The position numbers and the translations under genes are program-made. A model generated the notes under the pieces. It was not told the origin of the DNA. It ran no database searches and saw nothing but the letters and a program-made list of their open reading frames with translations. Positions 1 to 11,949 of a stretch of DNA of 64,000 nucleotides are shown piece after piece. The stretch comes from Parietaria judaica (lineage: Eukaryota > Streptophyta > Magnoliopsida > Rosales > Urticaceae): positions 10,439,001 through 10,503,000 of the forward strand of contig OX940866.1 of assembly GCA_954871525.1 (NCBI GenBank), read 5' to 3'. Positions within the stretch are counted from its first letter, which is position 1. Each line of letters starts with the position of its first letter.

Positions 1-294
1 CTTTCAACACTTGCTATTCCGCAATTCCAATTTCCATATACGTTTCATAAAAATTCAACTTTCAAAAGATACCAACAAAATATATATATATATATATAAT
101 TTATGTGTATATATATAATGAGCTTTACTATCGCTAAGATGATATGTATAAGCATATATAATTAGTGTTGGTCCTTATATTAAGGGATGTTCAAAGAAGC
201 AGTGCACATTCCAACGACAACTAGATGTAATGAAATAATTCATTAATTTCATAACTCCCAAAATGATATGACACATAACACACATTAATATAAA

Positions 295-650
295 GAGTAT
301 TGCGGCACAAGTATTCACTTTTTTTCAAAGTAACGCGACATATGCTCAAGCATTCAGATGTGTTGATTAAATACTCAAGGTCTTAATGACGTGTACAATT
401 GGTTCCTTTTTACATATCTCCGTTATTGTAAAGTCATATTTGCACATGTATTCCTCAATTTGACGTATTTAACATGAGAAAAAAAACGTGAAAATGAGTG
501 TTATTTGAATTGTAAATGTGTAAATTAGACATGAGACTAAATCAATCAAATTACAAATTTCACGACCATCGATATTTAATAGGCGCAGTTGAATGCTTGT
601 AAATATGCTGCACTATTTTTAAAGTATGAGTACTTTTACCGCAATTATCC
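295..650. mobile_element. MITE-like inverted-repeat element in the CHS1 promoter
   Basis: The left end (GAGTATTGCGGCACAAGTA) and the reverse complement of the right end (GGATAATTGCGGTAAAAGTA) match. The inverted similarity continues inward through a shared AAGCATTCA segment. Flanks read ATATAAAGA and ATATAAATT, a possible imperfect 9-bp target duplication as Mutator-type MITEs make. The same element sits at 48112-48467 upstream of pseudogene CHS4. It appears to be absent upstream of pseudogene CHS3. It ends about 10 bp before the conserved proximal promoter block. Confidence 0.6.
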
Positions 651-659
651 ATATAAATT

Positions 660-774
660 AACTCACCAAACCCTAAAGTCATTTCCCCTTAGAGTCATTG
701 AATCACAAGCATGTGACTCTCATCTACCATAATACCAACGTTAATTACATTCTTCGAAGCCAATATTATAAATA
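660..774 (+). promoter_or_regulatory. CHS1 proximal promoter with both G-boxes lost
   Basis: A TATA box (TATAAATA) lies at 767-774, about 105 bp before the ATG. The block upstream aligns with the promoters of copies 3 and 4, which each carry two CACGTG G-boxes. In CHS1 the first is removed by a 15-bp deletion after AAAGTC (position 680), between short GTC repeats. The second is altered to CATGTG at 710-715. A MYB-type CATCTACCATAA element at 721-732 is kept. G-box plus MYB element is the known light/UV-responsive unit of CHS promoters, so weakened light response is the inference. Confidence 0.75.
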
Positions 775-872
775 CACACATATGCATTGTGTCACAAACT
801 CACACATTAATCATTCACAATTGGATTGATCACTTGCAATATTATTTCTCAGAGCAACCAGTCCACGCTTGA

Positions 873-2439
<1,567 letters not shown>

Positions 2440-2740
2440 AGTATTACGATCATCGGAGATGATGCCAATAAAAATAAAGTTTGGGTTGGTTGTACTATCT
2501 TTACTAAAAATTGAAAATGTTGTATGCTTGTTATTGATTTAAATTTAAGTTATTTTTGTGCTTGATTTTTCATGGATTGAAATTGCAATTGAATTTGTTT
2601 GATAAACCTACCTTTCTGAGATATTTTTATTTTGTTTTTGAATTGTATCCTTAAAATGTTTATTTAGTATTAGTATTATTAACTCCTTTTTGTTGAAGGA
2701 GACATGTCACGTACTTTGTGTGACCAAGAATTAAACACGA
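2440..2740 (+). terminator. CHS1 3' flank with polyadenylation signals
   Basis: Two adjacent AATAAA hexamers lie at 2467-2472 and 2473-2478, about 30 bp after the stop. The T/G-rich stretch after them is typical of plant 3' ends. No other gene is visible up to the long inverted-repeat element that begins near 2750. Confidence 0.6.
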
Positions 2741-3170
2741 GTTAGGTACCTATAAAACTTGGGGCAGTGTCGGCGAAAATACTAAAGAATACGGGATCTT
2801 TGCAGCATTAGTATCTAACGAATGGTTAATTGAGACAAACAATAGTGGCATACGTATTTAACGTGACTTTAAGTAAGTTGATCAATTTTTTTCATCTATT
2901 TTGTTTTTTTTTTAACTCTGTTAATTAACTGCCTACGTGGCAGTCAAAGCAAGTCCGTGTTACATTGCCACGTCATTAGGTTGTCAAGTGACATTTCCTT
3001 GTGGCATATATATTTATAAATTAATTTTTTAATTTTTTTGTTAATTCTTAACTCTTTTTTTTTACAATTTCTTATTTTTAAATAAATAAATTTATTTTAT
3101 AATTTTTTTACAATATGTATAATCACAGTACCTAAATTCTTGATCGAGGTATTAAGTATATATATACATA

Positions 3171-4651
3171 GGGAAACTTCAATAAGTATGCCCCAATAGG
3201 TATGTTTAAACAAAATTATTCTCGGTTTAAATAAATTTTATAATTATGCCTCAAAAAATTGTTGCACCTAGTGCATTAAACTGTCTAAGTGGAATAAAAA
3301 ACTGTCTAAAAAAAAACTATTGTAGCTGAAGGAGAAACTATTTAAGTGGAGTAAAAAACTGCCTAAAAAAACTGTTGTAGCTGAAGGAGAAAAATGTCTA
3401 AGTGGAGTACAAAACTGTCCACAGTCACTAAAATATTTTCAAAATTAAATAAACTTCGTAAATAAAAGTTGCCCAAAAAGGGGTTAAGAAAATTGTTGCA
3501 CCTGGTGCATAAAACTGTCTAAGTGGAGTAAAACACTGTCTAAAAAAACTGTTGTGGTTGAAGGAGAAAACTGTCTAAGTGGAGTAAAAAATTGTCTAAA
3601 AACTGGTAAAAAATTGGTTAGTAGTCATCATTCAGTTGCTAATTTTAGTCAAAGCCATTAAAATCGAGTCATGGTAAAAAAATTCAAGCATTACGGTAAC
3701 GATATTTTATTTTCTAATTGAGATTAAAGTTAAGTTTATTTCCAAGGATCTATTCCAAGTTCCAACTTAACATATTACTTAATTATCTAAAAAATCTTAT
3801 TAAAGTTTGGTCTATTTCCAAAGGATGTATTCAAATTTATCAATTTTTATTTAATTATCTAAAAAAAAAAATAGGGATAGGGGGTTGCTCTTGAATTTCT
3901 TTATTTTTATTATCCGACTCTCTAAATTTATCATCTACGTTGTCATTAGTGTTATGTCAAATAAGAACTATTTCCATTAAAGTTTAGAAGTACATATTTC
4001 TTACGCGTTTTTAATATTTAACTTCGCAACATATTATTAAAAATGACATATTTTTTGTTTTCTTAGTCGTTGAAGTAATATTAAACATTTTAACATAGAG
4101 GGAGTTTTTGTCATAAATTAAAATTGATGGAATACATTGATTAATAGATGATATATAGAGCAAACTCAATAATTAATTTAGGAGGAAAAATTTTCTATAA
4201 AAAATGCTCGTTAAAGTTTTAGAAGAGACAAATATGTAAAACAATAAATTATATAATGAAAAATATATAAAATAGAGTCCACATTAAAATAAAGTAAATT
4301 TATAAACTCTAAATAATAAAAGATAAATTTAATAATATATTTTAAAGAATTTTTGTGATAAAGTTTAACTAAATTAAAGTTTTGGTAAATTCATCACAAG
4401 TTTTAGCTATTCATATATGAAACACGAGTTATGAATTATGAAACACGAGTTATGAAAATATTGTGTGATTGTGGACACTTTTTTACTCCACTTAGACAGT
4501 TTTCTTCTTCAGCTACAACAGTTTTTTACTCTACTTAGACAGTTTTATGCACCGTGTGCAACAATTTTTGAGGCATAATTTTAAAATTAATTAAAACTGT
4601 GAATAATTCCGTTCAAACATACTTATTTGGGCATATTTATCGAAGTTTCCC
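3171..4651. mobile_element. Foldback-like element with about 200-bp inverted ends
   Basis: It starts GGGAAACTTCAATAAGTATG and ends with the near-inverse (…CGAAGTTTCCC). Both sides are flanked by TATACATA (3163-3170 and 4652-4659), an 8-bp target duplication, though in AT-rich DNA. The inverted ends share 'AAATTGTTGCACC', 'AAACTGTCTAAGTGGA' and 'TGTAGCTGAAGGAGAA' blocks. The left arm holds more copies of these than the right. No coding sequence seen; the superfamily is uncertain (hAT or Mutator-derived MITE). Confidence 0.7.
3285..3610. repeat. Tandem repeat in the left arm of the foldback element
   Basis: About five imperfect units built from AAGTGGAGTAAAAAACTGTC and TTGTAGCTGAAGGAGAAA, spaced 50-60 bp, with some units interrupted. 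About two units occur in inverse orientation at 4475-4545 in the right arm. The arrays could pair as a long hairpin. Confidence 0.65.
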
Positions 4652-4659
4652 TATACATA

Positions 4660-7016
4660 TATATATAAAAAAGAATTAACCTCGCGTTTTCTGATCCCAT
4701 AAGTTGTTCGATGTTGAGTTTTCATTTATATATTCAAGTTTTTCACTTATTGTTTATTTATTTTTGCACTTAAGTGCATGCAAATTATATATATATAAAC
4801 TTTTTATATATATAAACACGTCAACACTAGAACATCAAAAGACAATGCATGCATTCATTTGTTTCTCATATTTATTTTATTAGACGTTTTTTTATTTAGT
4901 GTTATATGTATGTATTTAAAGTTTTGCCTTTTTGATGGGTATTCATAACATTCATCAAATTCTTGGGACTCATTTATTTTTATTTTTAAGATGAAAAGAC
5001 TTTGTTTTGGTAAATAAATCTCACATATTCTTCAAACCCTGTTCATGCATTTGTCACTCCAGCACCTCAAACCGAAGCTGTTTTTCTGGATCTGACGTGA
5101 AGGCTTGCCATGAAGCTCGACCAGGAGCCGTTTTGGCACGGTGAACCAACCCTCTTTCTTCTTTACTTATAGCATCTTTTCTCTATGTCAATAGGTTCTT
5201 TTTCTTATAATTGAATATTTTATACCTATGAATCTTGATAAACTTCTAAGTGTTTAATGGCTTAGGCAGTGATGCTCGAAGAATAAAAACCCATGAATGA
5301 TACTGTAGCTCTTCATCTCATTGTTTTTTTTTGCTCTCTGTCATCATAAAAAACTTTTCCTATTTTTTAAAAAGTTTTTGTGTTACTTTTTTTATATATT
5401 TTTTTCTTCCTATTTTACAACTTTTATAAAGAAATATTTTAACAGTTTACGTTTATCTTTATAAATATTTTTGTATTACTATAATGTTAGAAAAAAGATT
5501 TATAATAGCTACTTTATAATTTCTTGGTTCGCAAGAATTTTAATAGCTACTTTATAATTTCTGTAATTACAGCTTCTCAAATTCTGATAATAAAAAAAAA
5601 AGAATGTAGTATAATTAATACCAAATACCAATATACATATACCAATTATATTCATTACCCTTTAAAAATGTATCCAAAAATATTCTGCCATGTATTTAAA
5701 TGGTTATTGATTAATGCTCACTCAAATACTCAAAACATTTTGTTGGTTTATATTCATTGAGTTATTAATCAAAATATGTATTTATAAACTGAATAAATAA
5801 TAATAAAAATAAAAAACCAAGAAAGATATAGATTTCTTAATTTTAAGAGATTTTAATTTTTTAAATGAAAATAACAAAAGTGTAATATCATTTTGAGTGT
5901 TACACGTTTTTAAACGATTATGTGCAAATGCATGAACTGTAATTATGTTCATTAATAATGTCACAGCGGGTGATGAAGAAGTCAGTTTCAGCGTCCTTAT
6001 GGTAGCCTGGGGGACGAGAATAAATAGGTGATTAACTCTTATGCTGCTCTCCCCGGCAAGAGCTGTCCGGCCATCCATATGTGCACACCCAGTTCTTCCT
6101 CACCTTCACGTAATCAGGGCGGCTCTCACGACGTTGACACGCATGTGACATCAACGTCACCTTCATGTCGTTGTCCGGCATGTGGTCCTTGAATCTGCAA
6201 GGTTTAGTCCATTGTTATAAGTTTCAATACTAACTTAGTCACACAATGGGAAGAGAAGATATCAAGCAACGTGTGAGTTATTATTTGTATGTGTCTACTG
6301 TAATATTATTTGTAATATTATTTTGTTGTTGATGAGTTTCTTATAAAATTATATAGTTTTTTTTTTATTTAAAAATTACGTAGTCAATTATGAGTTAGTT
6401 AGTTTTTTATATATATCAAATATCAGATTAAGAGTTTCATTTTAACATGGTATGGTTGCATTCCATTCTAATTCCGATCATCGATAAAATTACAATTATC
6501 TCTGTTGAGCTTGAATCTCTATGCAATTTAGTTCTTCACGACTATTGCATTAACTCATGCTCATTCATTTATTCCAAACAAGGTTATGTTGGAATTAAAA
6601 TTTTGTATGATGATCTTCAAACAAAAGACTAAAGACATGCAGAAAAAAAAAGTTATTTATGAAAGATTTCAAGCAAATCATGTTTATGAGCCATGCTCAA
6701 TCTAATGAAAATCAAATATTCACGATTGAGCTAAAGAAAAACCTAAATAACATCTATAAAGTATAGAGTTTTTTTTTAAATAATAATAATATTATTGTTG
6801 TTAAAAATAATGTAAGATATTCCATAAATGAAAACAAGACTTATTTTCCTTCATGCATCTACTCTCTTATAAATTAAGAAGGAATTTTCGGCCCATTTAT
6901 ATAAATAAATGTTAGTTTAGGCTAAAAATAGGAAGAATATATAGAAACTAATTATAAAAAATTATTTCCAATACATTATTTGTAGTAAAAAGTAGCAACC
7001 ACGATTATTAGACATG
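4660..7016. other. Intergenic spacer, mostly unexplained
   Basis: AT-rich sequence with no recognisable gene, inside the larger long-TIR element. Two short higher-GC stretches stand out: 5041-5150, unrecognised, and 5980-6195, described separately. The apparent reading frames at 5524-5760 and 6447-6632 have AT-driven composition and no recognised domain. Confidence 0.5.
6032..6193 (-). other. Exon-like fragment of unknown origin
   Basis: On the minus strand a TTGCAG acceptor-like site precedes a 53-residue open stretch ending in TAA. It contains four Cys, three Trp/Tyr-rich positions (NWVCTYGWPDSSC) and balanced codon use unlike the AT-rich surroundings. I do not recognise the family. It may be a host exon captured by a transposon or a relic gene. 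No matching upstream exon was found. Confidence 0.3.
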
Positions 7017-7024
7017 GCTACAAC

Positions 7025-7571
7025 TAGGGGTGAAAATTTTGTAACAGTTTCCCGGTTTTGTCCCGGTTCCGGTACCGGTCCCAGACCAATTTTTCAAAAA
7101 ATCCGGGAAATTTAGATTAAAACCGAGAACCGATACTTCCTGGTTCCCGATTTTTGGAACCGGGAACCGAAACCGGTACCTAAAAAATATTTTTTGGTTT
7201 TTGGTACCGGTTCCGATTTTAAATTACATGCAATTTTTATGTTTTTAGTATGTCGTTTTTAGTGTAATATATATTTTTATTGTCATTTTTTATACTACGT
7301 GTAATTTTTAATTACTAATTTTTAAAAAACTACATGTCATTTTTAAGTCAAACCCTTTTAGAACCGGGAAATTTAGAATCGGAACTGGGAAATTTTAGAA
7401 ATGGAACCATAACCGGGAAATTTGAATCGGAACCGTTACCGGAACCGGGAATTTTTTTAATCGGGAACCGTTACCAGAACCGGAACCGTAACAAAAAAAA
7501 AATTCCCGATTTTTCGGAACAGGGACGAAAAAAAGCTAATTTCCCGGTTCCCGGTTCCAGTTTCACCCCTA
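7025..7571. mobile_element. hAT-type MITE, GGAACCGG-rich family, copy 1
   Basis: 547 bp with ends TAGGGGTGAAA...TTTCACCCCTA. It is flanked by a perfect 8-bp target duplication GCTACAAC (7017-7024 and 7572-7579), diagnostic of hAT transposition. Both halves are packed with GGAACCGG, CCGGTTCC and CGGGAA motifs around an AT-rich centre with polyT runs. Non-autonomous: no transposase. Confidence 0.88.
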
Positions 7572-8548
7572 GCTACAACAATAATTATAATAAAAAAAAT
7601 AACAGTCTGTACTACTACTGGTAGTTGTTTTAAAGTAAATGAAGATAATTAGTACTGGTTATTATTTGGTTGTAAGGGAAAAAAAAATCCAGATTGAATA
7701 TTCACACGACACGGTGGTAAACTATTTAATATGAATTATATAGTTATTAATAATTTCTTATGTAATGTTCGAGCTTCTAACTTAGCGTTCAAGCTTTTAA
7801 TTTGAAATTCTTTTTTCTAAAATTTCTACGTTTAGAAAAAATAAAAACTATGAATAGCCACCAATATTTAATTCCATTAACATCAACCTCATTTAATATC
7901 TCATTTCTCAGAATATTTTTTAAGCTTAAGTAAATTAGTGCATGCATGTGCAATGACAATGTTATTTACTATATTGCGATGATGTAATTTTGCTTTTCTA
8001 ATTAGACTGTTCATTGTGATTAATACAAAATTTAATGTAAAATAAACACTCTCATTGTGATTAAATGTTATTAATTTGTGGGAACTTAAACTCAAACTTT
8101 TTTGTGAAACAAGTGATTGGTAAGTAAAATTTTGTAAGACGCAGTATTTTGATTTAGAAATCTTAAAAGACAATATATAACCGATACAATACATAAACCT
8201 GTATATAAACCTGTGGAGGTTTCTCATATTAATAGCTTCAATTGCCTATTAATATTTCTCATATTTTAGACTTCCCCGTGGATTTTTATTTGAAGCACAT
8301 TCTATTATTGTTGCTTCTTCAATTGAATGGTTGTTAAGTTAAAGTGATTTCATATATAATTGTTTTCATATTCTATTCTTATTGGAGGAAAAAACTAATA
8401 TAATACTTCGCATACTATATATATATCATATTAAGCTTCATATGAATTATGAAATTGTAACTATTGAGGTATATTTTAAAATATAATTCCATTGGCCTTC
8501 AAATACATACATATTTAAGAACTCATACAAAAGATTATTTAAGAAGTT

Positions 8549-9690
8549 TAACTTTTAAAAAGAAAAGAAAAATTAAACAAAATAGAAAAACATGTCGTTA
8601 TTACTAAAGTCGATGTATATGTATGTATTGATATGTATAATATGTGCACGGCAAGAAAATATAATACATATGTTTTTCTTTCAAAAACCTTTTATATATA
8701 CATAAAAATTCTAAACTAATGTAACGTATTTATTGATATTTAACCTCCTAAATTGCTTGACTTTGTATATCAATGTTAAGACTTTTGGTCTTACATATTA
8801 TTAACATTTAATAAGATATATATATATATATCTTAATATGTATATAATATTATGTTTTATTGAAAAGTCATAGGTATATAATTTTTGTTGTTGTATGTCT
8901 TTGGTAAAAAAGAAAAGAAAAAAGAAATAGTGCTCTAAAAATCATATATTATACATGGAAAAAATTAAGCGATTCGTTACATTCTTAAAAATATTGCATT
9001 CATAGTTTCAGTAGGGCAATTATACCGCTCAATATATTTTGATAGAGTTTGAGAGAAAAATATGGTGGTAAGTTCTATCTAAAGTATACTTTTAAACTTA
9101 ATATAGTGAAGTTTAACTTTTAAAAAGAAAAGAAAAATAAAAAAAAAACATGTCGTTATTACTAAAGTCGATGTATCGATATGTATAATATATGCACGGC
9201 AAGAAAAGATCATACATATGTTTTTTTTCAAAAACCTCGTATATACATAAAAATTCTAAACTAATGTCATGTTTTTATTTATATATAACCTCTTATTAAA
9301 TTGGGTGACTTCGTAGATCAATGTTAAGACTTTTGGTCTTACATATTATTAACATTTAATAAGATATATATATATATCTTAATATGTATATAATATTATG
9401 TTTAATTGAAAAGTCATACGTATATAATTCTTTTCGTTGTATATCTTTGATAAAAAAAAAATGAAATAGTGCTCTAAAAATCATATATTATATATGCCAA
9501 AAATTGAGCGATTCGTTAGATTCTTAAAAATACCGCATCCATGGTTTCAGTAATCGAAATCAGTGCAACAAATCTCGAATGGAACCGCCTTTCTCAATAG
9601 GAAAATAATGCCGCTCAAATTATTTGTATAGAGTTTGAGAGAAAGAGATAGTGGTAAGTTCTATCTAAAGTATACTTTTGAGCTTTATAT
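8549..9690. repeat. Tandem pair of about 570-bp AT-rich direct repeats
   Basis: 8549-9115 and 9116-9690 share the same order of landmarks: a TTTTAAAAAGAAAAGAAAAA start, CATGTCGTTATTACTAAAGT, ATGCACGGCAAGAAAA, GACTTTTGGTCTTACATATT, and GAGTTTGAGAGAAA. They differ by small indels. The second unit has an extra insert near 9555-9610. No coding seen. They lie directly left of the Helitron-like end. Confidence 0.7.
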
Positions 9691-9699
9691 AGTATAGTC

Positions 9700-10099
9700 A
9701 ATTTATATTTAACGATAAAATCGACAATAACATTAAAAAAATATATAATTTTTTTGATGTGGATGTTGGTCTTTTGATTATTACAATCTAAATAATAAAT
9801 TGATAACTTTTTTTTATTCATATTCACCAACATTTTTTATCGCCACCGTGCATAAACAATAGGATGTTTATTAGAATTATCTATATATAATTGTAGTAAT
9901 TATCAATGCAGGACTTTACTATGGTTATAGTAGTAACGAAATCCCAATAACATTAATAAAAAAAAGTAGATTTTTTTATTCGATGAGGATGTCGATTTTT
10001 TTTTAATTAAATACAATCTAAAAATTTGATAATTTTTTTCATCCAACTTCACTAATATATTTTATCGCCACCGCGCGAAGCGCGGTGCCGTCCACTAGT
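9700..10099 (+). mobile_element. Helitron-like 3' terminus
   Basis: CACCGCGCGAAGCGCGGTG (10069-10087) forms a perfect 8-bp stem with a GAA loop. It is followed 8 bp later by CTAGT (10095-10099) and host-like ATTAAG. A GC-rich hairpin 8-12 bp before a CTAG/CTRR end is the Helitron 3' signature. A degenerate TTTATCGCCACCGTGC block at 9836-9851 suggests a second, older end. The 5' end (TC...) was not found, so the start given is nominal. Confidence 0.65.
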
Positions 10100-11119
10100 A
10101 TTAAGTTAAACTATGCATTACCGTATTCTTATATTTCTTTTAGTTAAAATTTATCTTCTTGTGATAATATTAATTACTGCAAAGCCAACTAAAACATAAT
10201 AAAGAAAATATGTATTCTCGGCTTAAGGCGTGAGAAATAGCGGAGGATGAAAACTTTATGAAAACAAACACACCTAGATACTTTCAGAAGTCACTAATTT
10301 ATTTTTATAGTGGAAAAAACAATGAAAATAAGTCGTCAAATTCGGCTAGCATGCATGAACTCAAATCTGTTATTATTTCATTTATATGTAATGCCTATTA
10401 AAAAAATTAAAAACCAAAAATCACTTTTTACTTATGGATAAAGTTTTGCAAGCATTGACAAGAAAATAAAAAAACTTAAAAAATAAAAAAGCTAGTAAAA
10501 GGAAAGAATAAAGATGAAGAGAAGATATAATTTTTTTTTCTTTCAAATAACATGTTCACATTTAGTTATTAAAAACTCATGTACACCATAATTTTTTCAA
10601 AAACATTCTAAAATAATATATTTATTAATAAGAAATTGTAAATTTCATAAAAATTCTCGTAGAATCGAGAATGAAGAAAAAACAAAAAAAAAATTATTTT
10701 TTTTTAAAATTTATTTAAAACTAAAATTAACTGCCAAGTGGATTTGCTTTGACTGCCACGTAGGCACTTGACCAATGATGCAAAAAGAAAAATTTAGAAG
10801 AAAAGTTGGCCAAACCTCTTAAGTGATATTAAATACTTTTGCCGTTATTGTTTGGCATTAAGCCTATGGAGCCGCAATTGACCACACGTCGGTACTTATG
10901 GCGTGATTACCCCAAGCAATAAATAATACGTGAGAATGACTGTGCCATGCGCCTACACCAACCCCGGCAACAACTCACTCAATCAGCGTTAGAATTAATT
11001 ACACGATGTTCTAGAAAAAGTAAAGCTATTTATGCCCACATATTCCTTCTTATAAGTCTGTTCCGTACATTCTATGTTGCGTGGTAACTCATTTATCCAC
11101 ACAATTTTTCTTGTGTTGT

Positions 11120-11253
11120 TAGGAAAGCCTAGTGGTAACATTTTTTCTTGCGTGGTAGCTAGGATAGCCTAGTGGTAATTCCACACTACCTCCAAAGTGG
11201 AGGTCGTGGGTTCGATCCCAACCACAGCAAAGCTGCCTTCAAAAAAAAAAAAA
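11120..11253 (+). mobile_element. tRNA-derived SINE
   Basis: A-box TAGCCTAGTGG (11165-11175) and B-box GGTTCGATCCC (11209-11219) give a polymerase III promoter, followed by a poly(A) tail of about 15 at 11241-11255. Identical 34-bp direct repeats flank it (11086-11119 and 11254-11287), longer than usual SINE target duplications. A partial copy of the SINE head (AAGCCTAGTGGTAA) lies just upstream at 11124-11137. It does not fold as a full tRNA gene would, so it is not called as one. Confidence 0.8.
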
Positions 11254-11370
11254 AACTCATTTATCCACACAATTTTTCTTGTGTTGTCCTCAGTCTTGTC
11301 ACGTCCGTCCGGGCCTGGCCCAAAATAATGAATATTTCAAAGCCTTAGGACAAAAATGAATTATTAGGGT

Positions 11371-11922
11371 TAGGGATGAAACCGGAATCGGGAACTAGGA
11401 AATTAGTTTTTTTTTTGTCCCTGTTCTGAAAAATCGAGAATTTTTTTTTGTCACGGTTCCGGTTTTGGTAACGGTTCCCGATTCAAAAATTTCCCGGTTC
11501 CGGTAACGGTTCCGATTCAAATTTCCCGGTTTTGATTCCGGTTACGGTTCCATTTCTAAAATTTCCCGTTTCCGATTCTAAATTTCCCGGTTCTAAAAGT
11601 GTTTGACTTAAAAATATCATGTAGTTTGTAAAAAAATAGTAATTAAAAATTACATGTAGTATAGAAAATGACAATAAAAATATATATTACACTAAAAACG
11701 ACATACTAAAAACTTAAAAATGACATGTAGTTTAAAATCGGAACCGGTACCAAAAACCGAGAAATATTTTTTAGGTACTGGTTCCGGTTCCGAAAATCGG
11801 GAACCGGGAAGTATCGGTTCCCGGTTTTAAGCTAAATTTCCCGGATTTTTTGAAAAATTGGTCCGGGACCGGTACCGGAACCGGGACAAAACCGGGAAAC
11901 GGTTACAAAATTTGCACCCCTA
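11371..11922 (-). mobile_element. hAT-type MITE, GGAACCGG-rich family, copy 2
   Basis: 552 bp, ends TAGGGATGAAA...TTTGCACCCCTA, flanked by a perfect 8-bp duplication ATTAGGGT (11363-11370 and 11923-11930). It is internally collinear with the reverse complement of the 7025-7571 copy, including the polyT centre and the dense CCGGTTCC/GGAACCGG blocks. The left end has one changed base (GGGATG for GGGGTG). Confidence 0.88.
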
Positions 11923-11949
11923 ATTAGGGTTCTTTCAATTAGTGATATT

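Larger units (their letters stand above)
2750..10925. mobile_element. Large long-TIR element (probably Mutator-type), nested composite
   Basis: Sequence at 2840-2965 is repeated in reverse complement at 10735-10865. Both ends share CAAACAAT, a GGCA..AGTATTTAA block and GCCTACGTGGCAGTCAAAGC (2931-2950 on the left). The terminal bases agree less well (CTTGGGG on both sides), so exact ends and target duplication were not fixed. The GGCAAAAGTA-type end resembles the smaller Mutator-like MITEs of this window. No transposase coding was recognised inside. The interior has been invaded by a foldback element, a hAT-type MITE and Helitron-like DNA. Confidence 0.45.

Noticed and set aside
11165..11219. 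tRNA gene
   Set aside because: A and B boxes are present but no cloverleaf, and a poly(A) tail and long direct repeats follow: a SINE.
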